Assembly: GCA_964571725.1 (NCBI GenBank)
Contig: CAZNDB010000004.1
Location: 1 to 64,000 of the forward strand
Source: UBA1369 sp964571725
GTDB lineage: Bacteria; Patescibacteriota; Gracilibacteria; UBA1369
Reading direction: 5' to 3'
Length of the DNA: 64,000 nucleotides
The notes under the pieces are model-generated. The model saw only the letters and a list, made by a program, of their open reading frames with translations, did no database searches and was not told the DNA's origin. A program made the translations under genes and the position numbers. Positions 1 through 7,924 of the stretch are shown here, piece after piece (position 1 is the first letter of the stretch; the number at the start of each line of letters is the position of its first letter).

Positions 1-31
1 TCAAAATCAAAAGTAATATTGTTTGTTTCAT
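1..31 (-). CDS. N-terminal fragment of a probable secreted protein (cut by window edge)
   Basis: Read on the minus strand, an ATG at 31 opens a frame MKQTILLLIL that runs off the window. A Shine-Dalgarno-like AGGA lies five bases upstream (37-40). A Lys followed by a hydrophobic run is what the start of a signal peptide or N-terminal membrane anchor looks like. An ATG at 37 is in frame and would add two residues. Only ten codons are visible, so function cannot be assigned. The gene would be transcribed divergently from the recombinase that starts at 88. Confidence 0.45.
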   Translation of the reverse strand, partial: MKQTILLLIL

Positions 32-87
32 AGTCATCCTATTGTTGCTGCTAACTCCCCGCAGGCGTTGATGTTGTAGGATAGGGA

Positions 88-1011
88 GTGTCTTTGGGTA
101 TTCTAGGCGAAAATGGGGGAGTTGGGAAGATTTTAAGGAAATTTAATCTTCGGGAAAGGGGAAGGAGCTATCTTGGACTTGTCCTTAGTACTACCGCTTT
201 GACGCAGATTTATTTAAATAAATTGTCCAACGAAATACGCCTGCGGGGGTATAGCAAAAAGACGCTCAAGTCCTACACGGGTTGTGTCAGGGATTATCTG
301 GACAAAAACGGGTCTTTTTTATTTCCCAGAGCGGATGACATCAAGGACTATCTGATTGCCAAGCGGGATCAGGGCTATGCTCCACAGACGGTTAATTTGT
401 ACCTGAATGCCATCAAGTTTTTTTACCGCTGGGTGGTGCCGCGGCGCTTTCCGGACAATATCCGTTTTGCCAAAAAAACTCTCAAGGTGCCGGTGATTTT
501 CGAACACAGCGAAATTATTGTGCTGCTCAGCAATATTAAAAACCTCAAACATCAGTTGATGATTGCTCTGGCCTATGGTGCGGGACTACGGGTGAGTGAA
601 GTAGTGGATCTAAAAGTCAGGGATATCGATTTTTATTCGAAAACTATTCGTATAAGACACGGAAAAGGGCAGAAAGAGAGAATAACACTGTTGCCTGAAA
701 AACTCCTGGTGCATCTAAAAAGGTACTGCTCCGGGAAGACCTACGGGGACTACCTGTTCATCAGCGAAAGAGGCGGTAAACTCAGCATCAGAACGCCCCA
801 GCTGGTTTTTGCCAGGGCTCTCAAGAAATCCGGTGTCAACAAACCCGCATCGTTTCACTCGCTCCGGCACAGTTTTGCCACGCATCTGCTGCAGTCGGGC
901 GTCAATCTGCGTTACGTGCAGGAACTGCTGGGTCACAGCAGCGTGAAAACTACCCAGATTTATACCAGGGTTTACAGCAAGGATTTGGCCAGCGTCAGAA
1001 GTCCCTTGTAA
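88..1011 (+). CDS. Tyrosine recombinase, XerC/XerD type
   Basis: A site-specific DNA recombinase of the phage-integrase family; in most bacteria such proteins resolve chromosome dimers at dif, though an element integrase is possible. An N-terminal SAM-like core-binding domain spans about residues 38-125 and the catalytic domain about 135-300. All catalytic residues are present: R168 (GLRVSE), K193 (GKGQKER), H257 and R260 (HSLRH), H283 (LGHSS) and nucleophile Y292. The GTG start at 88 has AGGA seven bases upstream. It gives a 37-residue leader not typical of Xer proteins; an in-frame TTG at 199 would give a protein beginning MTQIYLNKL, the usual Xer N-terminus. The next gene has its own promoter. 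No att site, excisionase or cargo is seen beside it, so a housekeeping Xer role is favoured. Confidence 0.88.
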   Translation: MSLGILGENGGVGKILRKFNLRERGRSYLGLVLSTTALTQIYLNKLSNEIRLRGYSKKTLKSYTGCVRDYLDKNGSFLFPRADDIKDYLIAKRDQGYAPQTVNLYLNAIKFFYRWVVPRRFPDNIRFAKKTLKVPVIFEHSEIIVLLSNIKNLKHQLMIALAYGAGLRVSEVVDLKVRDIDFYSKTIRIRHGKGQKERITLLPEKLLVHLKRYCSGKTYGDYLFISERGGKLSIRTPQLVFARALKKSGVNKPASFHSLRHSFATHLLQSGVNLRYVQELLGHSSVKTTQIYTRVYSKDLASVRSPL

Positions 1012-1060
1012 TCCTCGGATGACCGCACGCGGATTATCGCCGCAAATCGCAGTTTTTTAT

Positions 1061-1089
1061 TTGTAGCCGCAACATAAAAGTAGTATATT
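1061..1089 (+). promoter_or_regulatory. Sigma-70 type promoter before the 1121-pyrH-frr-rseP run
   Basis: TTGTAG (1061-1066), a 17-base spacer and TATATT (1084-1089), placed about 30 bases before the ATG at 1121. A weak hairpin (GCGG/CCGC, 1029-1043) followed by a T-run just upstream might end the recombinase transcript. Confidence 0.5.
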
Positions 1090-1120
1090 TGGGCTAAATA
1101 AAAACAAATAATTTGTTGCC

Positions 1121-1693
1121 ATGCCAATTAAAAAATCGGTCAAAAAAGTGGAAATTGCCGATGATTCAGTACTAGATTTGAAGTCCCGGGACAGAAGCAG
1201 GGATGATGTTTCGTTCCGCGTTCATCATATTGAGGACAGTACTGAGACCTCGGAAACGCCGCAATCGTCGGAATCGGAATTTTCCCTGCCGCCGCGGCGC
1301 ACGGTTACCACGGAGGCAATTATGGAAAGGTCGCCCCGCAGTACCAGATATGACGCGGAAGCTCTGCATGACCGCATGGAAAGTTTTGCCGAGAAACTGG
1401 AAAAGGCTGTAATCAAAGTTGCTCCGCAGGAACAGGCCGAAATGGCCAACGTGGCCTCCAAACCCAAGGATCTGATCAAGGTGAAATTTGAAAAATTTGT
1501 CACTCTGGTGGCTTCCAAAGATTTTTTGTCGGTACTGGAAAGAAACAAGGATGAAGACATAGTTTTGTCCTCCAATTTGTTGACTGAACTGGCCAGCGCC
1601 ACGGAGGAAAAGCAGGAGAAAAAATCACCGGTGATTTTCCTGGTCGGTCTGGCTTTGGGGGTGATCGTAACTTATCTTTTAATTAACCGCTAA
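1121..1693 (+). CDS. Tail-anchored membrane protein of unknown function
   Basis: A 190-residue protein that I do not recognise. The first ~100 residues are polar and rich in Ser, Glu and Arg, likely disordered. A helical stretch follows at about 75-160 (DRMESFAEKLEKAV and further). The only membrane segment is at the extreme C-terminus (SPVIFLVGLALGVIVTYLLI, about 169-188), ending in Asn-Arg. No signal peptide is present, so the bulk should face the cytoplasm, as in tail-anchored proteins. Its TAA stop abuts the ATG of pyrH with no gap, so the two are almost certainly co-transcribed and probably translationally coupled. The promoter at 1061-1089 would serve this gene and pyrH-frr-rseP. Function is open; a scaffold or membrane-tether role is only a guess from topology. 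Confidence 0.75.
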   Translation: MPIKKSVKKVEIADDSVLDLKSRDRSRDDVSFRVHHIEDSTETSETPQSSESEFSLPPRRTVTTEAIMERSPRSTRYDAEALHDRMESFAEKLEKAVIKVAPQEQAEMANVASKPKDLIKVKFEKFVTLVASKDFLSVLERNKDEDIVLSSNLLTELASATEEKQEKKSPVIFLVGLALGVIVTYLLINR

Positions 1694-2413
1694 ATGACTT
1701 TAGGAGCTTTGAAATACAAGAGGATACTTTTGAAATTGTCCGGCGAAGTGCTGGGCGGGAAAACCGGCGAGGAAATTGATTTTGAGTTTGTCGGGACACT
1801 GGTCAGGGAAATAAAAAAACTGGTGGCCAAAAAGGTGCAGGTGGCCGTGGTAATCGGCGGCGGGAATTTCTGGCGTTACCGTGATTTCAAGGACTCCAAT
1901 CTGGATCGGGTCAATTCCGATTATCTGGGCATGATTGCCACGATCATCAATTCCATTGCTTTGCAGGATGAGCTGCGGGCGGCCGGCGTGAAAGCCGAGG
2001 CCATGTCCGCGCTGCCCATCGGCGGAGTGGTGGAGATTTTCAATACCCGCCGGGGCCGCAAACTGCTCGCGGAAGGACAGGTGGTGATCTGCGCCGGAGG
2101 AACCGGCAATCCTTATTGCACCACCGATATGGCGGCCGCCCTGCGCGCCGGGGAATTGAATTGCGATATTATAGTAAAAGCCACCAATGTTGATTACGCC
2201 TATGACAAAGACCCCAAGAAATACAAGGATGCCAAACCGCTGAAGGAAGTCAGTTACGACGAAGTGCTGGCCCGACGATTGGGAGTGATGGATCTGGCCG
2301 CGATCGCCACGGCCAAGGAAACCAGGGTGCCGATTGCCATCTTTAACTTGAATCATCCCCAGAATTTGCTAGAAATATTAAAGGGTAAAAAAATAGGTAC
2401 TAAAATTTATTAA
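1694..2413 (+). CDS. pyrH: Uridylate kinase (UMP kinase)
   Basis: Phosphorylates UMP to UDP with ATP in pyrimidine nucleotide synthesis; bacterial PyrH is a cytosolic hexamer of the amino-acid kinase fold. The sequence has the expected KLSGE loop near the N-terminus, the GGGNFWR motif around residue 55, the GTGNPYCTTDMAAALRA region and the ATNVDYAYDKDP motif. At 239 residues it is the usual length. It follows the tail-anchored gene without a gap and is followed by frr after 26 bases; pyrH-frr is a classic bacterial pair, often near rseP as here. With the CTP synthase gene at 45937-47565, the window holds two steps from UMP towards CTP. Confidence 0.97.
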   Translation: MTLGALKYKRILLKLSGEVLGGKTGEEIDFEFVGTLVREIKKLVAKKVQVAVVIGGGNFWRYRDFKDSNLDRVNSDYLGMIATIINSIALQDELRAAGVKAEAMSALPIGGVVEIFNTRRGRKLLAEGQVVICAGGTGNPYCTTDMAAALRAGELNCDIIVKATNVDYAYDKDPKKYKDAKPLKEVSYDEVLARRLGVMDLAAIATAKETRVPIAIFNLNHPQNLLEILKGKKIGTKIY

Positions 2414-2439
2414 TTTTTATTAATTTAATCCACCAAAAT

Positions 2440-3000
2440 ATGTCAGTTGAGATTGTCTTAAAAACACTGGAAGAAGAAACCAAAAAAACAATGGACCATC
2501 TGCATGAGGACTTTGCCGGACTGCAGATAGGCCGCGCCAGCGCGGCCCTGGTGGAACGCATTACCGTGGAAGCCTACGGCGTCATGCAACCCCTCAAGGC
2601 CATTGCCAGCATCACTATTCCCGATGCCAAAACTATTCAGATTCAGCCTTGGGACAGGGGAACACTGGCGGCCATTGAAAAGGCCATTATGATGGCGGAA
2701 ATCGGACTCAATCCACAGAACGACGGTATTGTAATCAGACTGAATATTCCCCAGCTGACCGAGGAACGTCGCAAGGAACTGGTGAAGATGGTTTCCAAGA
2801 TGGCCGAAGAAGCCAAGATTGGCGTACGCACTGCCCGCCATCAGGCCATGGAAGAAGTCAAAAAATTGAAAAATAACGAACAGATCACCGAGGATCAGCA
2901 GGAACTGGCCGAAAAGAAGATCCAGGAAACGGTGGACAAGTCCAACGTCAGCATAGAACAGGCTGCCAAGGAAAAAGAGGCTGACGTGATGAAAGTATAA
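2440..3000 (+). CDS. frr: Ribosome recycling factor
   Basis: Splits post-termination ribosomes together with EF-G. The 186-residue length and sequence are canonical: the N-terminal helix (MDHLHEDFAGLQIGRAS), the central beta domain (VEAYGVMQPLKAIASITIPD, IQPWD) and the long C-terminal helices containing LTEERRKELVKMVSKMAEEA and VRTARHQAMEEVKKL. The gene lies between pyrH (26-base gap) and rseP (19-base gap). No strong Shine-Dalgarno is visible before the ATG, as for many genes in this window. Confidence 0.97.
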   Translation: MSVEIVLKTLEEETKKTMDHLHEDFAGLQIGRASAALVERITVEAYGVMQPLKAIASITIPDAKTIQIQPWDRGTLAAIEKAIMMAEIGLNPQNDGIVIRLNIPQLTEERRKELVKMVSKMAEEAKIGVRTARHQAMEEVKKLKNNEQITEDQQELAEKKIQETVDKSNVSIEQAAKEKEADVMKV

Positions 3001-3019
3001 AATTTAAAACTAAAAATAA

Positions 3020-4618
3020 ATGGTCTGGCTGCTCTCGGTAATTGCCTTTATCTTCATCTTTTCATTGTTGATTTTGATCCATGAATTCGGGCATTTCATG
3101 GTGGCCAGAAAATGCGGCATCAAAGTGCTGGAATTTGGTTTGGGCATGCCGCCCAGGATCTGGGGCAGAAAGCCCAAGAAAAGCGAAACTCTCTATTCCA
3201 TCAATGCCATACCCTTCGGCGGTTTTGTGCGACTCTACGGCGAGGATACTTCGGACGCCAAGGTGCTAAAGAACAAGCGCAGTTTTGCCGCCCAGTCACC
3301 CTGGAAGAAAATGGCGGTGGTGGTGGCCGGCGTGATTATGAATTTTTTACTGGCTTTTGTTTTGTTGACCATCGGCTTGACCTGGGGCATGCAACCCTTG
3401 TTCGTGTCGGCCGATGACGTGTTTAACGGTATCAAAAGCGGGGTGGTCAAATTGGAGGAGGGTATTATCGTCAAAGATACCGGTCCCAATGACATCGGAT
3501 TTCTGCCCGGCGACCGGATTTTATCGGTTAACGGCAAAAGAGTTTTATTCGGGGACGAGGTTCAGTTGCTGAAGAACCAGGAGGACGTTTTGTTCAAGGT
3601 GATGAGAGGGGACAGAATTTTGCCTTTAAGTGGGGTCAACAATACCAAAAAGCCTTTTTTTACGGCTTATGATTCTATGCCGCTGCCAAAACTGGTGGTA
3701 AAAAACGTCAACCCGGGTTCCCGTCTGGCTCTTCATCCCGGCGAAACTATTGAAAAGGTCAACGGTCAGCTCGTTTTCAGTCTGGAGGATTTATCACGGG
3801 AACTGGCCAAAACGGCAATCCCGCAAATTGAAGTAACGCCCGCGGGGGCGATCTATCCCGGTGACGCGGAAAAAATGTCGGAGCAGGTAATAGTCATTAG
3901 TACGGTTACGCCGGGGTCCAATGCCGAACAGGCGGGACTGCGGGAAGGGGATGAGATTGTGGCGATCAACGGCGTGCTGATGAAATCGGTGGAAGATTTA
4001 CCGGTGGCTTTGCAGGCCGAATCTTTGCCTAATAAAGCGGTTTATAAAATCCACCGCGGCCAGTCCGAAATTGAATTTTACGTGCGCAAGGGGCAGGACG
4101 GTTTGATCGGAGTGCTCCTGTCCGAGGTGCTGAAACTGGATGAATACGGAGCGAGTTTTTATTCAAAAACCGTGCCCTATTCGGTGATCAAAGTGGAAAA
4201 TATTTCCTATCCTTTCTGGGAAGCTCCCGGTCAGGCGGTCAGGGAAATGGGCAGGTTATCGGTTTTAACTGCGGAAATGTTTGTAAACGTTCTGGCCAGT
4301 ATTTTTACCAGACTGGCCGTACCGGAAGGCGTGGCCGGGCCGGTGGGAATCGCCCAGATGACTTTTGTCTTTGTACAGGAAGGTCTGATGTCTTTGATTC
4401 GCTTTACAGCTTTGTTGTCGCTCAGTCTGGCTATAATAAATATATTGCCCTTTCCGGGACTGGACGGAGGACGGCTTTTTCTGATTTTGATTCCGATGCT
4501 GATCGGCAAAAAAATTAATCCGCGCTGGGAGGCGATGATCCATGTGCTGGGTTTTCTGATCCTGATGCTGTTAATCTTCCTGGTCACCTTTAACGACATA
4601 ATGCGTCTTTTCGTTTAG
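3020..4618 (+). CDS. rseP: RseP-type membrane site-2 metalloprotease (M50) with three PDZ-like segments
   Basis: An intramembrane zinc protease that cleaves membrane-embedded substrates such as anti-sigma factors or leftover signal peptides. The zinc site HEFGH is at residues 21-25 in the first membrane helix; the third ligand is in the C-terminal FPGLDGGRL motif near residue 480. A second hydrophobic helix is at about 98-122 and more follow at the C-terminus. The outside loop carries three PDZ-type ligand-loop cores: PGDRILSVNG (163-172), PGETIEKVNG (240-249) and EGDEIVAING (309-318). E. coli RseP (about 450 residues) has two PDZ domains, so this 532-residue protein seems to have an extra, perhaps degenerate, copy. 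It is the last gene of the pyrH-frr run. No anti-sigma factor is seen in the window, so its substrate is unknown. Confidence 0.93.
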   Translation: MVWLLSVIAFIFIFSLLILIHEFGHFMVARKCGIKVLEFGLGMPPRIWGRKPKKSETLYSINAIPFGGFVRLYGEDTSDAKVLKNKRSFAAQSPWKKMAVVVAGVIMNFLLAFVLLTIGLTWGMQPLFVSADDVFNGIKSGVVKLEEGIIVKDTGPNDIGFLPGDRILSVNGKRVLFGDEVQLLKNQEDVLFKVMRGDRILPLSGVNNTKKPFFTAYDSMPLPKLVVKNVNPGSRLALHPGETIEKVNGQLVFSLEDLSRELAKTAIPQIEVTPAGAIYPGDAEKMSEQVIVISTVTPGSNAEQAGLREGDEIVAINGVLMKSVEDLPVALQAESLPNKAVYKIHRGQSEIEFYVRKGQDGLIGVLLSEVLKLDEYGASFYSKTVPYSVIKVENISYPFWEAPGQAVREMGRLSVLTAEMFVNVLASIFTRLAVPEGVAGPVGIAQMTFVFVQEGLMSLIRFTALLSLSLAIINILPFPGLDGGRLFLILIPMLIGKKINPRWEAMIHVLGFLILMLLIFLVTFNDIMRLFV

Positions 4619-4663
4619 GGGAAAGTGTTGGAAGGGGATCGTGTTCAGTTTTTGTATACGAAA

Positions 4664-4745
4664 TTCACTTGAACTTGATAGTTATTTGATAGTGTTTTCT
4701 GAAATCGATTATCGTCTTGAAGTGAAAAATTAAAGGTATTAATAT
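4664..4745 (+). promoter_or_regulatory. dnaA upstream region: inverted repeat and candidate promoter
   Basis: The 160-base gap before dnaA holds TTCACTT (4664-4670) and its inverse AAGTGAA (4720-4726), spaced 49 bases apart. The right arm overlaps a candidate promoter: TTGAAG (4717-4722), 17-base spacer, TAATAT (4740-4745). A regulator binding the repeat would sit on the -35 box. No match to the usual DnaA box TTATNCACA is seen here, so neither DnaA autoregulation nor an origin is evident. Confidence 0.35.
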
Positions 4746-4778
4746 CGCTGGGCTTTTATATTTTTGGAAAGGAAATCT

Positions 4779-6224
4779 ATGCCCACCGACCTCCAACAGA
4801 TTGATAAGAAAGCGGCTTGGGAACAGATTCTGGGCCGGATTTATCCGTTTGTGGAGCGCGGCCATTTACTGACTATTTTCGTGCACAGCGCCATCCTGTC
4901 TTATGAGGAGGGCGTTTTGACGATCGGGTTTGCTTCCATTATCGGTCCCGACTATGTCCGGGAAAGATATCACAGCAAAATTCTGCCCGTCGCCAAAGAA
5001 GTTTTGCCCGATCTGCTGTCCATCAATTACGAAATGAAGACTGCCTTGAGTGAGGCCGAGCATCCCGACAAACTGTCCGTGGACGTTTTTATGAGCGTAA
5101 TCGGCACCACTCCCAAGCCTCGCAAAGTTCCCGGCCGTCCGGAAGTGAAAAATCCCGGTGGCATGCGCAGCAAGATCCTGGACAAGCGCTATACACTTTA
5201 TAATTTCATTCCCGGCAGCGAAAATCGCCTGGTACATGCCGCCTGCATGGCCGTCGGGGCCAAACCGGCCGGAATCTATAACCCGCTGTACATTTATGGC
5301 GGCGTCGGTCTGGGCAAGACACATCTTTTGCAGGCCACCGGTCACGAAATACTGAAAAATTATCCCGACAAAAAGGTGGTTTACATGACCGCCGAACATT
5401 TCATCAATAAAATTGTTGAGGCCATCGGCAAGAAGCATACCAAACCATTCAAGGACGAATACCGCAATTTGGACTGTCTGATTGTTGACGATATCCAGTT
5501 TTTTGCCAACAAATCCACTTCCGAGCAGGAGTTTTTTCATACTTTCAACGATCTTTACGATAACGGCAAACAGATTATTCTGTCCGCTGATCGTCCGCCC
5601 CGCGAACTGGAGGGCTTTGATGATCGCCTGAAGAGCCGTTTCGGAATGGGCATGCTGATTGAGGTGGCCAAACCCAGTTTTGAAACCCGTCTGGCCATTC
5701 TGAAAGCTCGTTGCGCGGAATTCGAGGTAATGCTGGATCCGGAAGTGCTGGAATTTATCGCTTTCAACGTTACGCAGAGCGTGCGCGAAATGATCGGGGT
5801 GCTGGTGACCGCCATTGGCGAGGCCCAGCTGGAAAACTCCACTCCCACCATCCGTACCGTGGCCCAGGTGATCCGCAAATTGAGCCGCGAACAGGGAGCA
5901 GAAACCATTGATTTGAAAGATCAGAACAAGACTGTGGTCAGAGGTCTGGAGGATGTCGTGGATATTGTTTCCAAGTATTTCAGCCTGACCAAGAGCGATC
6001 TGATCGGTGAAAACAGAAAAAAGGAAGTGATGGTGCCGCGCCAGATCAGCATGTATCTGATTCGGGAAATTCTGGCCCAGTCCTATGAATCGATCGGAGA
6101 CTGTTTTGGCGGCCGAAATCATACCACCGTCATGCATGCCTGCAACAAGATGGAAAATCAGATGAAAATTGACCAGAAATTGCAGCGCGACATCAATGCG
6201 CTGAAAAAAGAACTGGGGTTTTAA
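4779..6224 (+). CDS. dnaA: Chromosomal replication initiator DnaA
   Basis: An AAA+ ATPase that binds and opens the replication origin. I place the start at the ATG at 4779 because GGAAAGGA lies just upstream; an in-frame TTG at 4764 would add five residues and destroy that spacing. The protein then has 481 residues. Domain I covers about 1-90, a short linker about 105-135, and the AAA+ domain starts near 140 with Walker A GGVGLGKTH (174-182), Walker B CLIVDDIQFF (233-242) and the sensor/arginine-finger region RLKSRFGMGM. The C-terminal DNA-binding domain carries the signature GGRNHTTVMHACNKM (444-458). dnaN, the usual partner, is not next to it; neighbours are rseP and a FecR-domain gene. Confidence 0.97.
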   Translation: MPTDLQQIDKKAAWEQILGRIYPFVERGHLLTIFVHSAILSYEEGVLTIGFASIIGPDYVRERYHSKILPVAKEVLPDLLSINYEMKTALSEAEHPDKLSVDVFMSVIGTTPKPRKVPGRPEVKNPGGMRSKILDKRYTLYNFIPGSENRLVHAACMAVGAKPAGIYNPLYIYGGVGLGKTHLLQATGHEILKNYPDKKVVYMTAEHFINKIVEAIGKKHTKPFKDEYRNLDCLIVDDIQFFANKSTSEQEFFHTFNDLYDNGKQIILSADRPPRELEGFDDRLKSRFGMGMLIEVAKPSFETRLAILKARCAEFEVMLDPEVLEFIAFNVTQSVREMIGVLVTAIGEAQLENSTPTIRTVAQVIRKLSREQGAETIDLKDQNKTVVRGLEDVVDIVSKYFSLTKSDLIGENRKKEVMVPRQISMYLIREILAQSYESIGDCFGGRNHTTVMHACNKMENQMKIDQKLQRDINALKKELGF

Positions 6225-6274
6225 AACGGCGCGGTTATCCGTTTCTGAAATATGCTGATTTTGACTAATCAAGC

Positions 6275-6302
6275 TTTACTTGACGGCGGAAAAGGCTATA
6301 AT
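6275..6302 (+). promoter_or_regulatory. Promoter of the FecR-domain gene
   Basis: TTTACT (6275-6280), 16-base spacer and a perfect TATAAT (6297-6302). The predicted transcript begins near 6309, about 35 bases before the ATG at 6344. Confidence 0.6.
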
Positions 6303-6343
6303 TTTTAGGAAATTTCTTAACGAAAACAAAATTGACTGTCTAT

Positions 6344-7924
6344 ATGCGTAGATTCCGCAGACGCACTAGATCCCAGTATTTATTGCCCTTTGTATTACTG
6401 GTTAGTTTGGGTGTGTTTATTATCCTGGCTTTCCAGCTTTGGGGATCTTTTTTTGGAAGTACCAAAGGCGATGCGATTTTTTATATAGCCGAAGGCCGTT
6501 CCAAGGTGTTGGGGTTTGGCATTTCGGAGTGGGAAAATCTTTACAATGGTTCCAAAGTTAAATTGGGTGATTCGGTCAAAACTCTCAAAAACGCCAAGGG
6601 GGTAATCATATTTTATGACGGCACCATGCTGCGCCTGGACGAGGACACGCAGGTAACGCTGGTGGATATCAGCAAGAAAAGCGATTATCAGGAAATTCTG
6701 ATTTATCTCAACACCGGGAAAATCTGGGTTAATAAACCGAAGCAGACGGTTATCCGCAAAACCGACTTTTTGATTAATACCAATTACGCTTCCTACGCCA
6801 TTACGGGGACGATTTTTGATCTGGAAAAAAATACCGAGGAAATTTTGCGGGTGATCAAGGGACAGGTGCAGGTGGATATCATCGAGGAATCGGAAGGGAA
6901 AAACCGCAGCATTGAATCAATTCCGGTCGGCATCGGCCAGCAGATTACTTTGAACGAACGGGTGATGAAGGAGTATTACGAGAGGAAGTCTCCCTCCGTG
7001 CTGGGCGTTTTGGATCCAATATTTCAAACTACCGAATGGTATCTGTGGAATATCAGGGAAGATGAAAATCCCACTGATTTCGCCAAAGACGGTCCCGGTT
7101 TGATTTTTGACAGTGAGTCTACTCCGGATAATGCTTTGAGCGGTAATTCCACTGCGGATGCCAGTGGTTCGTCCGTGACGGTTAAAAAGAGCGAACTTTC
7201 CGCTCCTACGCTGACGTCTCCCAAGAGCAGTTCCATCGTGACGGCCAAGGATACTCAGTCTTTGAGCGGTAAGGCCTCCGACGGTACAAAGAAAATTCTG
7301 CTTAAACAATTATTGGCCGGCGATGAAGCCGTGCAGAAAATTCTGGTTAACAGTTTTGACGCTGACGCTCTGACCTGGAGTTATGAAATTTCAGCGGCCA
7401 AAGGCAATCTGAAACCGGGAAATAATGTTTATGAATTTGTCGGAATTGACGAGAATGCCGCCGAAACCGAATCACTCAAGGTGGAAATTGAATATCAGTC
7501 GGCCGAACCGGATCTGGTTATCGATAAACCGGCTATTGAAAAACCGACTGTTACTTCGGTGGACGGAAAATCTTATAAAGAGGGGATGGTCGTAACCAAA
7601 GATGGTTTTGCCATCAGCGGCGGGGCCAAGGGCGCCGATGCCGTCTGGGTGGATGATTTCAAACTGAACAAGTATCAACCGGGAGACGCTACCTGGTCAT
7701 ACAATATCAAGGTCAGTTACGGTAATCTGAAGCCGGGATTGAACAGTTATCAGGTTTACGGGGTGACCGAGGACGGCAAAAAATCACCCATTCTCACGGT
7801 TAAAATAGACTACCAGCCCCCGCAACCGGTGGAACCCGTGGCAACTACTACCACAACTACGGCTCCCGCCACTACAACCAATCCGGTGCCGGTGGTAGCT
7901 CCGGAAAGACCGATTAACAGTTAA
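6344..7924 (+). CDS. Membrane-anchored FecR-domain protein with two Ig-like repeats
   Basis: A 526-residue protein with Arg-rich N-terminus (MRRFRRRTR), one membrane helix (about 13-35) and a large outside part, so it should be anchored with its bulk on the cell surface. Residues ~45-190 look like a FecR domain (VKLGDSVKTLKNAKGVIIFYDGTMLRL, IFDLEKN, GQVQV), a module found in bacterial cell-surface and signalling proteins. Two similar beta-rich repeats follow at roughly 285-385 and 395-500; both contain a TWSY(E/N)I segment and a GNLKPG(N/L)N motif with a tyrosine shortly after. The tail is Thr/Pro-rich. A TTG at 6332 is in frame and could start the gene; ATG 6344 is preferred. Its TAA overlaps the TAA of the convergent mltG gene (TTAA, 7921-7924). 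No sigma factor or TonB receptor is nearby, so a FecR signalling role is not supported. Confidence 0.75.
   Translation: MRRFRRRTRSQYLLPFVLLVSLGVFIILAFQLWGSFFGSTKGDAIFYIAEGRSKVLGFGISEWENLYNGSKVKLGDSVKTLKNAKGVIIFYDGTMLRLDEDTQVTLVDISKKSDYQEILIYLNTGKIWVNKPKQTVIRKTDFLINTNYASYAITGTIFDLEKNTEEILRVIKGQVQVDIIEESEGKNRSIESIPVGIGQQITLNERVMKEYYERKSPSVLGVLDPIFQTTEWYLWNIREDENPTDFAKDGPGLIFDSESTPDNALSGNSTADASGSSVTVKKSELSAPTLTSPKSSSIVTAKDTQSLSGKASDGTKKILLKQLLAGDEAVQKILVNSFDADALTWSYEISAAKGNLKPGNNVYEFVGIDENAAETESLKVEIEYQSAEPDLVIDKPAIEKPTVTSVDGKSYKEGMVVTKDGFAISGGAKGADAVWVDDFKLNKYQPGDATWSYNIKVSYGNLKPGLNSYQVYGVTEDGKKSPILTVKIDYQPPQPVEPVATTTTTTAPATTTNPVPVVAPERPINS

Noticed and set aside
88..1011. Recombinase as sign of an integrated mobile element
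   Set aside because: No flanking att duplication, excisionase, transposase or tRNA was seen; housekeeping Xer function is enough.
4619..4778. Replication origin next to dnaA
   Set aside because: No DnaA-box cluster and no dnaN nearby; the AT-rich content is not enough.
4866..6272. 468-codon open frame antisense to the whole of dnaA
   Set aside because: It is a mirror of dnaA codon bias (no stops appear in the complementary phase). The product is low-complexity and resembles nothing; dnaA itself is certain.
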